Origin: Maniola hyperantus
Lineage: Eukaryota; Arthropoda; Insecta; Lepidoptera; Nymphalidae
Direction of reading: 5' to 3'
Assembly (NCBI RefSeq): GCF_902806685.2
Contig: NC_048539.1
Location: 8,692,501-8,756,500, forward strand
DNA length: 64,000 bases
Shown here piece by piece: positions 33,717-48,700 of this stretch (positions are counted from its first letter, which is position 1; each line of letters begins with the position of its first letter). A program made the position numbers and the translations under genes. A model generated the notes under the pieces. The model saw only the letters and a list, made by a program, of their open reading frames with translations. It had not been told where the DNA came from and searched no databases.

Positions 33717-36700
33717 GTGAGTACCTACTAATACAGAATTGAAAAACCAATCAGATTTGTTTACCGTTATAAATAAAAACAGGGGGATTGCTCCTGAATA
33801 TTGTAAAGACTTTGTTACGACCTGTAAGATGCTTATTACATTAATTTTTAAAATCTCATTTCAAAATTTCCATCTAAGGTTTGAGATTGTTTTACCAAAT
33901 ACTTACACAATAAGGATGTTGCCTACTTATTACTTAAATAGAGAGTCTTCCAAAATAGATAAAATCCACGTCCTTTGTCAGTTTTAAGTGTAATAACCAT
34001 TTTAAATTATCGATTATATAAAAAAATAACACGTCAAATCATTGTGACGTCACATTCCAGTATTTAATAGAAGCTCGCATACTGAGCGAGTATTTTGACC
34101 TTAAGGGAACTCACTTCAGTGCTTTCTTCATACAAACGTAGGAGGGAAAATACAACAATATTCGATATTGTACGCACAAAACTAAGAATTATATCGATTT
34201 ATCTCGTCTTTATCTAGGTTTATTGATATATGAAACATTGAAAAAAATATTGATTTAAAAGTTACGAGCCTCAAAAGATTCCTATTTTAACACTAAATTT
34301 ATGACAACTTTGGGCGTAAATAAATAAGATTAGGGATATGAAAATTCTAAAAAAAAAATATCATTAGACATAGTTTATTTATTCATTAGTTGAAATAACT
34401 TTACTTTACAAACATAAATTCAGTAGTTTTTTCTCAAAAATACTTTCCCTAAACCCTTTTCGCAAGCTTGATTTCTGGGAAAATCATCGTGCCTCTCACC
34501 TTTCTCATACAATGTCAAATGAAAAGCAAACATGTTACCCACGTGCGCTGCCAATTTCGGTCGAGCGTCCTGCGTCACCTTAAACAAAAAGTTCACATCC
34601 CTATTACACAAGAGAGCGATAGCTAGGTACTCCTTTCCCAAACATTTCTCCACGGCAATGCAGATTTCGAAAAAAACAGCTTACTTTATTTCATTTGCTT
34701 GCTTGCTTTAATGAACTTAGGTAATTTTTTTCTTTATACAGATGAAAGAGAAGATTTATCTTTAATAACGAATGCTAATAAGCCATTAATTCCTATAACT
34801 TTCAACGGCAAACAATCAACAATTGGAACTAATTCGATAGTAGTGAGGAAATATTCTACTATGGAAAAGCTACCTAGACCCTCGATTGGTAATTAGTATT
34901 AGAATTGATTTTGAATCAATTCTTAAGTTTATTATCTTACTGCTTACATATACCTATAATAATAATTGTTTGTGCTGTGTGTTCGTTAGTTATAAGTTCG
35001 GGCATCCGATTGAGTTGAAATTTTCACAGTTGCTTGCAAGTTTTCTGGCAAATAGGTGAGCTCACTGAGCGCGAGTCTCGTTGCGTGCCAGGCATAGTTA
35101 TTTATAAGAATTTGTTATTAGGAAAATTTAATGAGGTGATCAACATTATGCCTATTGAATACAATAATAACAAAGTTCTAATTATAACTCGCATATGTTT
35201 CAGTTAAGGAATATTAAAAGAGAAGTATATTAAAATGTTTGATAGAAACATGCCTTTCCTTGCGATGGTTCTTGATGCGCAAGGAATCAGCCTAATTGTG
35301 TATGTCCACCAAAAAAAATTATCATAACGATACGTCATGTAGCATGCACTAAGTAGGTATATGACTAGTGCACCCTCCCGTAACTATACACATTATGTAG
35401 GAAAAACAAGCAATAATTAATATACGCTCCATTACCACGCGGAGTCCCCAAGACACACTCTACGCCTGTTTCACTCCGACCTTAGGGCATCCTCTGCACG
35501 TTGAATCTTACGCCCCTTTCACACGGCAGTCCAGTTTTTTGCAGGATCCCGTTTTCTGCAGGATCCCGTTTGATGGCGAATGTGTTTGTATGCTAGCGTT
35601 CACACGAGCATCCCGCATGCAGGATGCTCGCTAGCATATAAACACATACGCCATCAAACGGGATCCTGCAGAAAACGGAATCCTACATATAACTGGACGC
35701 CGTGTGAAAGGGCTGTTACAGTTTTATTTGCTTTAGCGAATTATACCTAAACTAGCTTATGCTCGCGACTTGGTCCGCGTGGACTACACAAATTTCAAAC
35801 CCCTATTTCATCCCCTTAGGGGTTGAATTTTCTAAAATCCTTTCTTAGCGGATGCCTACGTCATAATAGCTATCTGCATGCCAAATTTCAGCCCGATCCG
35901 TCCAGTAGTTTAAGCTGTGCGTTGATAGATCAGTCAGTCAGTCTGTTAGTCAATCAGTCAGTCACCTTTTCCTTTTATATATTATTTAGATTAGCTTAAT
36001 AGGAAAGATTTACAAATTCACGTTGATTTTTTACAGTTGGTTCGCGATCACCCACAGTGGGCGAATACACTGTGGAGTTAACCAATGTTAGCGCTACTTG
36101 GACTAAATCGGATGAAATGACGCTAAAAAATATTACAATGAACATACGGAAAGGCAAATTATGTGCTATTGTCGGGTCTGTTGGCTCAGGAAAAGTAAGT
36201 ATGAGCAATATTTTCACCATTAAATAAAACAATACATTATTATAATCGCACTATTATTTTATCGATCTTCTTACTATACTGGTTCTCGTACATAAAATAA
36301 TATATGCATCAACTTGAAACCCTTTGCCTTTTTTGATCAGTTAAAAAGAAAAACTGACTGACATATCAACGTACAGATCAAACCGCTAGATGTACAACTT
36401 GGATACAATTTAGGCCCGCTAAGATTTCTTAGAAGTTACAATTGACTGATTTGCCTATTTGCGCCTTTGATAGCAAAATCCGCCAAAGTTTTCAGTCATC
36501 AGCATCATCATGATCAACACATCGCCGCCGCACTAATGAAAACGGGATCTCCTCTCAGAATTTGGTTATGTTCTACCGCCCAGTGTGGATTCGCAGACTT
36601 CACACATCAGCCTGTTTGCGTCCACTGCTGGGACATAGGCCTTTCCAGGAGCGCGCCACCAAACACGGTCCTCAGCCTTTCTCATCCACCCGTTCCCCAC

Positions 36701-39700
36701 CACCTTCTTCAGGTCATCGGTCCAGCGGGCTCGAGGTCGTCCCACACTGCGCTTACCGGTACGCGGTCTACACTCCAGAACACGTCTGCCCCATCGGCCG
36801 TCGGTTCTGCGATAGACATGACCTGCCCATTGCCACTTCAGCTTGCTAATCCTTTGAGCTATGTCGGTCACTTTTGTTCTTCTGCGAATTTCCTCGTTTC
36901 GGATTTTATCTCTGAGAGTGATACCCAACATAGCTCGCTCCATAGCACGCTGAGCGACTTTCAACTAATCAGTTGTTTGGATTATAGTCTTCGTTGCTGC
37001 AAGTACTTCTGCGCGAAATGCCAATAAGTGGCGGCCAGTTGAACGTGAAAGGGAGTATGTCGTATGCTTGTCAAGACTCGTGGCTCTTCCCGGCGACTGT
37101 GCGCGAAAACATATTATTTGGACTACCCTATGAAGTAGAAAGATATAAGGAGGTAAGTAAATTATATATTATTGGAGTGAAAACTTCTTTAACCGCATGA
37201 GGGAATTTTAAGATGAGTAACGTTGCCAACATGCTAATGCTGGCCAAATGTTGTTTGGCAGACGTTACACACCTTTGAGAACATTCTCAGGCATGCAGGT
37301 TTCCTCAAGATGTTTTTCTTCACTGTTAAAGCAAGTGATATCACTATCCTTATCACTACCCTTATTATTAATGCAAAAGTGTGTGTTTTTGTTGGTTAAT
37401 TGATTTGTTGGTTTGTCCTTCGATCACGTCGCAATGCAACATCGGGTCGACGTGATTTTTTGCATGGTTATAGTTAAAGATCTGGTAAATGACATAGGCT
37501 ACTTTTTATCCCGGAAAATCTAAGACTTCCCTCGGGATTCTTAAAAAACTAAATCCACGCGAACGTAGTCGTGGGCATCAGCTAGTTTTTAATAAACTCC
37601 GAAAAGTTAGAGGTGGTGCGCTCGGGATCGAACCCCTAGACCTCCCGAGGCGGTCGTCCGAACCACTAGGTTATCACAGCTTAGGTAGGTACTGTTTTTT
37701 GGTAAAAATAATTAGTTTGTATGAGAGTGGTAATAATAAGGTCGCTGCGTTACCCTTGGACTTCCACTGCTGAACAGACAGATCGTTCACTATAACTTGT
37801 CCCCTCCCGTCATATTGGCACCGGTGCTTTATTTGCTTTATTTTCTAGAACTTTGGGTTCATTATTGTGCGGTTTGCAGTGGTGCCAACATAACGTCAGG
37901 GGACAAGTTATAGTGAATGGTCTGTAGGTCAAACCTCTTTCACCGAGGACAAACCTCTGTGGTTTTTTCGGTGTTTTAAGTTTAAGCTTTTATTTGTATG
38001 TATTTTGATTTGATAATGAATTAAAAAAATAAAAATGAAGGTATTTTCACACGAAAATGTGCACTTACATTTTAGGTGTGTCGAGCGTGTTCTTTGGCGC
38101 CAGATTTCAAGCAGTTCCCGTATGGCGATCTGTCGTTAGTGGGAGAGCGCGGCGTATCATTGTCAGGGGGGCAAAGAGCCAGAATTAACTTAGCTAGAGC
38201 TGTCTATAGAGAGGTACGTGAAATTTTTAATTTCTTATTACCTCATTTCTAGGGTTCCGTACGAAAATGGTGAAAATGGAATCCTTATGGTGTGACTTTC
38301 TCCGTCCGTTTGTCACAGTCGATTATTTCAGTAACTATTAAAGTTATCGATATGAAATTTGGAATAGTTGTATATAATAGTAGCACCCAACATTATTCGA
38401 ATCAAAAAAAAATCGATAATTATTTTTAGATCAAAAAAGGGGCGGGGGGGGGGGGGGGAATTGGGGGTTGGCAAAAGCAAGAGAACAAGAGAACAAGAAA
38501 GTATTCGTACATAAGAATGATACAAACCTAGGTGTATTGCATAAGTACTAAAACCTCCCTGAAAGTATGTGAATTATGATAGTAAAAAAAAACAAAATTG
38601 GCTCTTTGAGATAATCGCGGCCATACATACATATTATGGGTCGACTACATAAACTCCCTTTTAAAGTGTTAATACATTATTAATATTCATAATTAAAATT
38701 AAAATAGCCATAAACCTAAATATCTAGTAGTTTATTGTTTTATGAGGGAAATAACACTGAAAATTTTTGTGAGGACAGCTATCGAAATGATAAATTCAGG
38801 CCTTTTAATTTAACGTTTGTTTTCCTAAACTGAAGTCCTAATCAAGAAATTTTTATTGCCTCGTATATATAGGTAACTACCTGATTAACCTAAAAAAGTA
38901 TTAGAGCTGTGTAGCAAGTAACGTTCTGCACCATCGAGTTCATCCGTGCCGCGTAAATTTTGCTGTTGGGTAATCCACCCAGATACCTACCTGGATAATT
39001 TTCATAATTTATATCACTACCTATCCATTGCATGCCTATACCTAATCACGCTCCAACTTAGCATTAGATCGATGATGTGAATTTTGTTTGGATATAGTTA
39101 AAGATCAAGAGAGTGAAATAGGCTACTTTTTATCCCGGAAAATCAAAGAGTTCCCACGGGATTTTTACAAACCTAGATCCAAGTGGACGAAGTTGCGGGC
39201 ATCAGCAAATTTATCATAAATGTAATAAATTGCAACATATTATGCAGGTTAAGTTTAGCATATTAGTCTGGCATATGAAGTTCATGAAAGTCAATATGTG
39301 CGATGTCAGACCAGCTGCAGTTCCGAGCTGTGTAACATGGCAGGTGGTGCGTGGCGAACTTATAATATTATGTCATGCGCTCGGTATTAAACTTTGCAAC
39401 AAGTTCGTGGTTCATTTTTATTCTTAGTGGTTTTAAAATGTTTATTTTTATCCTTTTTGAAGAATGACGTCATCGTTATTATATAAGACATACACATACA
39501 CACACACAAAAAAGTAAAATATTTAACCTTAAAAATAGCGCAGATACGCAGAAATTACATACAAGTACAAAACAAAATAATGACGAAGACAGATTCACCA
39601 ACCGTATGCAACAATGTGCACATATTAAACAGGATCAATGGTGAGCCTGAATTTGAAAATCGGCTATTGTATGTGTATATTGACCACTTGGCCAACGTGG

Positions 39701-42700
39701 TGGAGCCAATCCCTTCTCATACTGAGAAGAGACCCGTGCTCTGTAGTGAGCCGGCTATAGGTTGATCATAATGATGATGATGAGTATAGTTTTGTCTCCC
39801 ACTCGCACCTATTTCAGCTTGTCTGGCAAGATGTAAGAAACTATCGAAACTGTCTAGCTTCTGAGAAAACAGCTTCTGATAGTTCTCCAAATAACATCCA
39901 TAGCCATAAGTACTAATATTATAAATGCGAAAGTGTGTCTGTCTGTCTGCTAACTTTTCACGGCCAAACAGTTCAACTGATTTTGATGAAATTTGGTACA
40001 AAGTTAGCTTACATCCCGAGGAAGGACATAGACATTTAAAAAACCTAAATCTAGTCTAGTATATAAAATTCAGCTTTTATGAGTTCAAAATTAGAAACGG
40101 GTGAATGGCGATACAAAAGCAGCGGCGCGGCGGCGGCGGTTGAATTCCTGATAACGACATTGCGTATCAGGAGTTCAAAACTAAAGCAGACCTTATGTAT
40201 TTAAATATTTCAGGCTGACATATATTTATTAGATGATCCATTATCGGCGGTGGATGCAAACGTCGGTCGCCAGTTATTTGAAAGATGTATACAGAAGTAT
40301 TTAAGCGGACGGACGCGAATCCTCGTCACGCATCAAGTACATTTTCTCAAGTCTGCAGATTTCATTGTTGTTTTGAAAGAGGTGAGCATAAACATATTAT
40401 AACTTCGCGAAAACTGTATTCTTTAAAATAGTGACTGAGATTTAAAAAGATGTTGCCTGTTCGGATTGAATTTTTTTTAATAAAAAAATATTATTTAAGC
40501 ATATTAAATAGGTATGACTTAAATCGAGGATAATTATTATTTTCTCCCGAACGAAGTGTAAACTAGGGCTTGGAGTGGGTATGCAATAAAACAGTCCAAT
40601 AACCATTCGGATTTCCTAATCCTAAACCTTCTCGTTCTGAGAGGAGACCTGCTGCTGCTGAGATAGCGATGCTGATATTGATGATGAATCCTAAACGATT
40701 TAAAATACTGGCGGCAGGCAGGATGTTCAGTAGGTATCTAATGCTTGAAACATAATCTTCGAGGATATAGTAAACATAGAACTTATTGGGTTTTATAAAA
40801 TAGTATTCTCTGTCAATAGGGTTCAATAAAAAACATGGGCTCTTATGAAGACTTAAAATCGGAAGTGGAATTCTCGTCATTGGTATCAGAAGTCAAAGAA
40901 ACTGAAGAAGGAAAAACTGAAGCGGTAATAACCAGTTTACTATTGCACGTTTGAGTGATAACAATAATTATTATCTATTTATTTGTAGTTATATTCAATA
41001 ACAACTGTTCAAAGTTTTAACTCAATCAGATGAACAATGCGCGAACGCATAGGTACCTTAGCATCAGATGGAGAGATGGATTGACAGACAGATAAATATT
41101 TTTATCGGATGAAATAGGTCCCAGACGATGTTCTGGCCGTTTTCTAAACGTAATATATTTTTAATCATATATGCAATATTGTTTTGTTACACTACCTTTC
41201 AATAATATTATTATTGTTGCTGTAAGAAGATAACAAGGCGTTGAACTTTAGCGTACGGCAGTAAAGGTTCCGACACATTATTACATATTATGTCATTAAC
41301 ATGTCGCATTATACTGAAACCGCCCATTTCTTTATATTAGGTATTTCTCACAATATTAGGTATTTCTATCTAGATATGATTTAAATCTACGATGTCATAG
41401 TTACTTGTCGTCTGAGCTTGCATGTTGCAGTTAAAATTAAAATAATGTTTGTTTATTTAGCATGTAAAGATTTCCAAATAAATAGAATAAATCTAAAAAC
41501 CAAGCACAAAGATTAGATTTTTTTTTCAAATATATGGCGTCATGATAACGAATATTTTTTTAGGATAACAACAGACCAAAATTAGAACATACAATATCAA
41601 AAGTATCAGTCAGGAGTAACGAGAACCCGAAGGAAGAAAAGGAACAGATTATGGCTGCAGAGGAAAGGGCTAAAGGGAATCTAAAGTGGGAGGTCATACG
41701 CCATTATTTGGCGTCTGTCAATTCCTGGCTTGTTGTTTTTTTGGCTGTTTTTGCGGTACTGGTAACGCAGTTCGGAGCAACGTTTTCTGACTACTGGCTG
41801 AGTTACTGGTGAGAATTTTGTTTCATTACTAGCAACCAGCCCTGATTTCGCATAGGTATCTTGAGAGAAACTATTCTACTACTAATTACTATACCTACAA
41901 TGTTTTCGTGCAACTTGTTTAGAATTTCGTGTATTTTTACTATTCGATTTCATTAACAAAAAGCTTCACAGTATTATTCATACTCGTAGGTATTTTGTGG
42001 TTTAACTAATCCTTTATAAATATACCTAACCGAAATTAAAACCTAATAAACCTTTGTATGAATGCTAGGTTCATAGTTTTCCATAAACAAAATTATTATA
42101 TACTGTATGATGCCCGCGACTGCATCTACGTGGATTTAGATTTTTCAAAGATCCCGTGGGAACTATTTGATATAAGATGCAAGCTATCTCTTTACGAAAT
42201 TTCGTCCAAAACTATTTAATAGATAGCTCATGAAAAGCTAGCAGATAAATAGACATACATACTTTCGCATTTTACATTAGTATGGATACATGTAATTTTT
42301 CACGTAGATAAATAAATTTCTTATTACTTAGGACAAACCAAGTTGACGACTACGAACTATCACTACCACCCGGTGTAATGCCTGGTAAGTTTCCTATTAA
42401 TAACATATAAAAATATTTACAGACCCAATAAAAAACGAAATTTCGCCCTTTGCTTATTTCATATCTATAATACTTACGTATTTTACTATCAATAGGTATT
42501 TTAACCGACTCCAAAAAAAGGAGAAGGTTCTCAATTCGTCGGAATCTTTTTTTTTACTATCAGTTTCGTTAGGTATACTTTCAAACCTTGAAGTTTGCTT
42601 AAAACTGTTCTAGATAAAAATGTAGATCTACTATATGAATTTTGATTACATAATATAAAAAAAATTCCATAGATACGAGTCTAGACACAAAAATGGGACC

Positions 42701-45700
42701 CCTTACCACAGGACAGTACCTTTGGATCTATGGTGGCGCGGTACTGTTCATAATAATCATGACTAACGTACGAATTGCTGGTTTCGTTATGATGACCATG
42801 CGTGCCTCACAAAACCTCCACGACGTTATGTTTAAGAATTTAATTGCAGCCGTTATGAGGTTTTTTGATACAAATCCTTCAGGTAAGCTGTACAATAAGT
42901 TTCTATATTTTTTAGCTCAATTATTGCTCGCAAAATACGAAATTAAAACAGCGAGTGTCTTATCTAACTGTAACAATTTACTAGATCAACGATAAATTAA
43001 AGTTATTAGATAATAAGCATTATACCTACCGAATAATAACGATAGATAGTCTATCTATAAATCTAATGTATATTAAAACGTACCTAAATATAATATTTTT
43101 ATTTATGAGACGCTGGTGCAGAGGTTGTAGATGTAGATTGCCCTACAAGATATTATTATGGTGCATTGTTGGTCATATTTTGTTAATCGGGATCGTTAAG
43201 GATGTGCTTGGGACGTCTTTTATCGGTAAAAAAGAAGTAACGATATGTTTCTTTTTATAGGTCGAGTACTTAACAGATTTTCGAAGGACATGGGTGCTAT
43301 GGATGAAATTTTACCACGCAGTATATTAGAGTCAATACAAATGTACTTATTCGTGGCGAGTGTACTTGTATTGAATGCTCTCGCACTTCCTTATACATTG
43401 ATACCAACTGCAATATTGCTAGTTATCTTTGTTTTTCTTCTTAAATGGTATCTAAACGCGGCGCAGGCTGTGAAGAGATTGGAAAGTACTAGTATGTATG
43501 CATTTTTTTAACATCCATACTAATATTATAAATACGAATGTGTGTCTGTCTGTCTGTCCGTCCATCTATCTGTCTGACTGTCCATCTGCTGGCTTTCAAC
43601 GGCCCATCCGTTTAACCGTTTTGACGAAAGGTACAACTAGATAACTTACATTCCGTTCATTGCAAGTTATAGACATCTAAGTCACTTTTTATCCCGGATG
43701 ATTGAAAATTAAATAGCTCCCACGCGGTTTAAAAAAAACCTAAATCCATATAGACAAATTTGCGAGCATCATTTATTTAATACAGAAAGTAGGTATTTAG
43801 TAGGAAAGAATACAGATTGCATTCCGAAGATGCTACTTTTTATCCCGGAAAATCAAATAGTTCCCACGGGATTTTCACCGAAACGGACGAGGTGGGTCTT
43901 TCAGTATTTTAATAAATATGAGGAGTGGGGTGTCAAATGAAAGAAGAGAAAATTTTGAGTTCATAAATATAAAAATACTAAAACATTAAAATATAACAAG
44001 CGACAGAAAAACAATTTTTCTATAATATTTCAGCATTTATTAAGACGATTCTAGTCGGCTTTGAGTTTTCAACTTTATCTTCTTAGAATTTTGAAAACTT
44101 ATATTTACTTGGACAGAGTTGCAGAAAAAGATAAGTAATAAAATTGCTTGTATACTTAGTATACATATTTGGTTTTTGTTTGTCCCAACCGGTCCCTTTT
44201 ATTTGTGCCCTTATGAAAGAATCCCAAGCGTGTAATATTACATTTTTGGTTTTTTAGGGTTCCGTACTTCGGAACCCTTACAATCGTACTTCGGAAAAAT
44301 CCAAATAATTATGGTCAATAGAAGTTTATGTATACATATTTTACAGAAAAAGTAAAACTAACGCTCGAACTTTCATAGTTTTTTTGAAATTAACAATAAA
44401 CTTCTACAAACAAAGTCAGGTTTGTGGTTCGTTAGCATAACGTAATTCTTACCGTTTTACTTCTTCTGTAGTAGCGAGTACGGAACTCTTGGTGAGCGAG
44501 TCCGACTCGCACTTGGCTGGTTTTTTATTCACTACGTCGATGGTCATTTATCATATTTAATTTTCAGCCAAGAGTCCTGTATTTAGTATGATTAATTCAA
44601 CGATAGCCGGATTGTCTACAGTACGAAGCTCTAACTCGCAATTTAGGTTACTCAGGATGTTTGACGATGCTCAGGTACGAAATGAAATATACATGGTCCC
44701 AACAAAACTTAGCCTAACAGTAAAGCATATGAAATGAAATTATTATAATTTTTAATAGTCTCCCATTTTAATATCAACACATTTTTGACATCTGCGTGTT
44801 AACATTTCTATATCTTTATAAATATATACAGAATATCTTCGTCTATCTTTAAAAGGAAAAGCTGACTGACTGACTGATTTATCAACGCATGGTTCAAACT
44901 ACTGGATGGATCGGGCTGAAATTTGGCATGCAAATAGCTAAATTATGACGTAGACATCCCCTAAGGAAGGGTTTTTGAAAATGAATTTACATGAACTATT
45001 TCTATTTTCTAGCCTTACATTTAAAAACTTATAACTATTTTTATATTTCAGGATATCAATACGAGCGCCTTTTATACATTTCTAGGGGGCTCTTCTTGTT
45101 TTGGTTTATATATGGATTTATTATGTCTCATCTACCTTGGAATCATATTGGCCATTTTCCTTTTGATTGATTTTGGTGAGTTTATTTTAATATTCTTTAT
45201 TTAATTTTAAACCAACTTAATTGATTTAATATAGACTTTCAGCTGCAAAGACGGCAAATGGTGAGGTTTACTCTCCGCCCGAAACACCACCTATCCATGA
45301 CCACATCACAGAAGTTCCAACTAGAGCTGGAGAACAGATTCAATTTGCTGGAAACCACTGATGATGTTGATCAGAAATATGACGACTTTGTTAATGTCAT
45401 TCGCGAAGTGGGAGGAAAATTTTGTAGAACAGATAGGAAGAGTTCTACGTCTAAGATCTCTAGCGAGACCCTGGATTTGATGAAACAAAGACGAGAGATG
45501 TCCTTGGCATTGCCAGATCGGCAAGCTCTAAACAAGCTCATAAAAAAGCGAATACGTTTCGATATGCGTTCTTCGAAGACGCAGGAGATAAAAGACACTA
45601 TCGTAAGAAATAAGGGGACAAAGGTATTTGCTAAAAGCCTTGGGAGGAGCCATTTGACAAAGCTGAGGACATCAGACGGCCGAACCGTCACTTCCAAACC

Positions 45701-48700
45701 AGAGGTGCTAGCTGAGATCGAAGACTTTTATGGGTGACTCTACTCAGCCCATGCACCAAAACCCGCACCTCACCAAATCGCGGATGACAAACGAGCGAGA
45801 CTTGTGCGCCACTACACATGACCTCCCGGATATCGACGTGGGTGAGATTAGTATAGCCCTCGAACAGCTACGCAATAACAAAGCCCCAGGTGATGACGGT
45901 ATTACAGCAGAGCTCCTGCGAGCAGGAGGATCTCCGGTTCTAAATAAACTGAAACATCTCTTTAATTCCGTTATCACAACTGGTTTAACGCCAAGGCAAT
46001 GGAGCAGAAGTGTTACCGTACTCTTCTTCAAAAAAGGAGACAAGAGCCTACTTAAAAATTATAGACCTATTTCACTTCTGAGCCATATCTATAAACTGTT
46101 TTCGAGGGTTATTACGAATCGTCTCGCTCGAAGACTTGACGAGTTCCAACCTCCGGAACAAGCTGGGTTTCGTAAAGGTTACAGCACCATAGACCACATC
46201 CACACGTTACGGCAGATTATACAGAAGACTCAAGAGTATAATCTCCCTCTGTGTCTAGCGTTTGTGGACTATGAGAAAGCCTTCGACTCCATCGAAACCT
46301 GGGCTGTACTGGATTCACTGCAGCGATGCCAAGTCGATTGGCACTACATCCCAGTGTTGAGATCCCTGTATGATGCCGCCACGATGACCGTTCAAGTCCA
46401 AGACCAACAGACACAGCCGATTCCCATTCGAAGGGGAGTAAGACAGGGAGATGTCATATCCCCGAAACTGTTTACTTGTGCCCTCGAAGATGTTTTTAAG
46501 GTATTGGACTGGAACGGTCGGGGGATAAACATCAATGGCGAATACATCTCACACTTGCGATTTGCAGACGACATAGTTATATTGGCGGAATCGCTGCAAG
46601 ACCTTGAAGAAATGCTTCTTCCAGACGAGTAGGTCTCGGGATGAACGTGGACAAAACGAAAGTCATGTTTAATGGGTACGTTATCCCGAGATCCATCTCT
46701 GTCGAAAATGTCAGCATCGAAGTTGTTCAAGAATACAACTACCTAGGACAAGTAATACAGCTTGGTAGGAACAACTTCGACAAGGAAGCTGACAAAAGAA
46801 TACAGCTGGGCTGGGCAGCATTTGGTAAATTGCGTCAAGTCTTCAATTCGACGATACCCCAAAGCCTAAAGACGAAAGTCTTCAATGAGTGTGTCCTACC
46901 TGTGATGACGTATGGCGCTGAGACGTGGACACTGACAGTTGGCCTTGTCCACAAGTTCAAAGTCGCTCAGCGGGCTATGGAGCGGGCTATGTTGGGTATC
47001 TCTCTGAGGGACAAAATCCGTAACGAGGAAATCCGTAGAAGAACCAGAGTGACCGACATAGCCCAATGAATTAGCCAGCTGAAGTGGCAGTGGGCAGGCC
47101 ACGTCTGCCGCAGAACCGATGGCCGATGGGGCAGACGTGTTCTGGAGTGGAGACCGCGTATCAGCAAGCGCAGTGTGGGACGACCTCCAACCAGCTGGAC
47201 TGATGACCTTAAGAAGATAGCGGGAAGTGGGTGGATGAGGAAGGCGGAGGATCGTGTGTGGTGGCGTGCTCTTGGGAAGGCCTATGTCCAGCAGTGGACG
47301 CAAATAGGCTGATTGATTGATTGATTGATTGAATTGATTTAGTTTTTTTTCAATAATAATAATTCATTCAATATGTAAGCGTAGGTAACATTTAAAGTCC
47401 ACAATAAGTCCAGTTCATCATATTTTGTGCTATAAAGTAATGTATTGTTTCATCATCCCATCACCGGCTCACTACAGAGCGCGGATCTCCTCTCAGAGTG
47501 AAAAGGGCTTTGGCCATAGTCTACCACGCTGGCCATGTGCGGATTGGTAGACTTTACACACCTTTGAGAACATGATGAAGAACTCTCAGGCATGCAGGTT
47601 TCCTCACGATGTTTTCCTTCACCGTTAAAGCAAGTGATATTTAATTAATTAAAACAAACGTCTGTGATTAAAACGCACATAATTCCGATATTGTTAGAGG
47701 TGCGTGCCCGGGATCGAACCCCCGACCTCCGATTAGAAGGCGGACGTCCCAACCACTAGGCTATCACTGCTTATGTATTGTTTATATTATACTATTTACT
47801 TTGTGTAACAAGAATAAATAAACATATTATCATTCATCCATTCATACATAGATATTCATCAAGATTTCTTTGACACACCTAATCTGCAATAAATAACTAA
47901 AGAATCATAATAATTCAAGCCAATCTTAAGGACCGCCTCATAATAAATTAATTTATTCTCGTGGATTGTAAGTTGTAACAAATAAGTGACGCTTGTTATC
48001 CTTATGAGTAGTTTTTTCTTTGAAGCACGTTCGTGGGCTTCAAAAGATACGTCAGCCCTGCGCTAATATCTATGTAGTCGGTGTCGTTACGAGTGTGTGT
48101 CACGTCACACACACAAGCGCACGAATTTGTCTTCACTTTTTAAAATACAATTGTGCCGGCAATAAATATTGTACATCGACCTTTAGAATAAGATTTCGGC
48201 TTTGTAGAGCGTTGTCTCCGTCATTCATACCTATGTGACGTTTTGTTGGTCTCAACGGCAGAGACAACACTCTACGAAACCAATCTCTTTCTAAAGATCG
48301 GTGTACAATATTTTCTGCTCGTACTGTGTCAGTTTTGCCTACATATATCTGTAGTTTTATAACATCTTTTACCTGACATTAAAAATCCCAATTGTACAGA
48401 GGAATCAGTCGCGGTGGGCAGCGTGGGCCTGGCCGTCAGCCAGTCCATGGCGCTCACCATGATGCTGCAAATGGCAGCGCGAGTCACGGCAGAGTTGCTC
48501 GCTCAAATGACTTCTGTAGAGAGGGTGCTCGAGTACTCTGTGCTTCCCGCTGAAGAAAATATGGAAACTGCAAGTAAGTTTAGTGATTAACATCATTTTC
48601 AGGGTTCCGTACCCGAAGGGTGCCAACGGGACCCTATTACTAAGACTCCGCTGTCCATCCGTCTTTCTGTTAGTCTGTCAATGAAAAAAATTTCAGGATC

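Noticed and set aside
45258..46632. Two long plus-strand frames as host genes
   Set aside because: They are parts of a LINE reverse transcriptase with frame breaks inside an ABCC intron.
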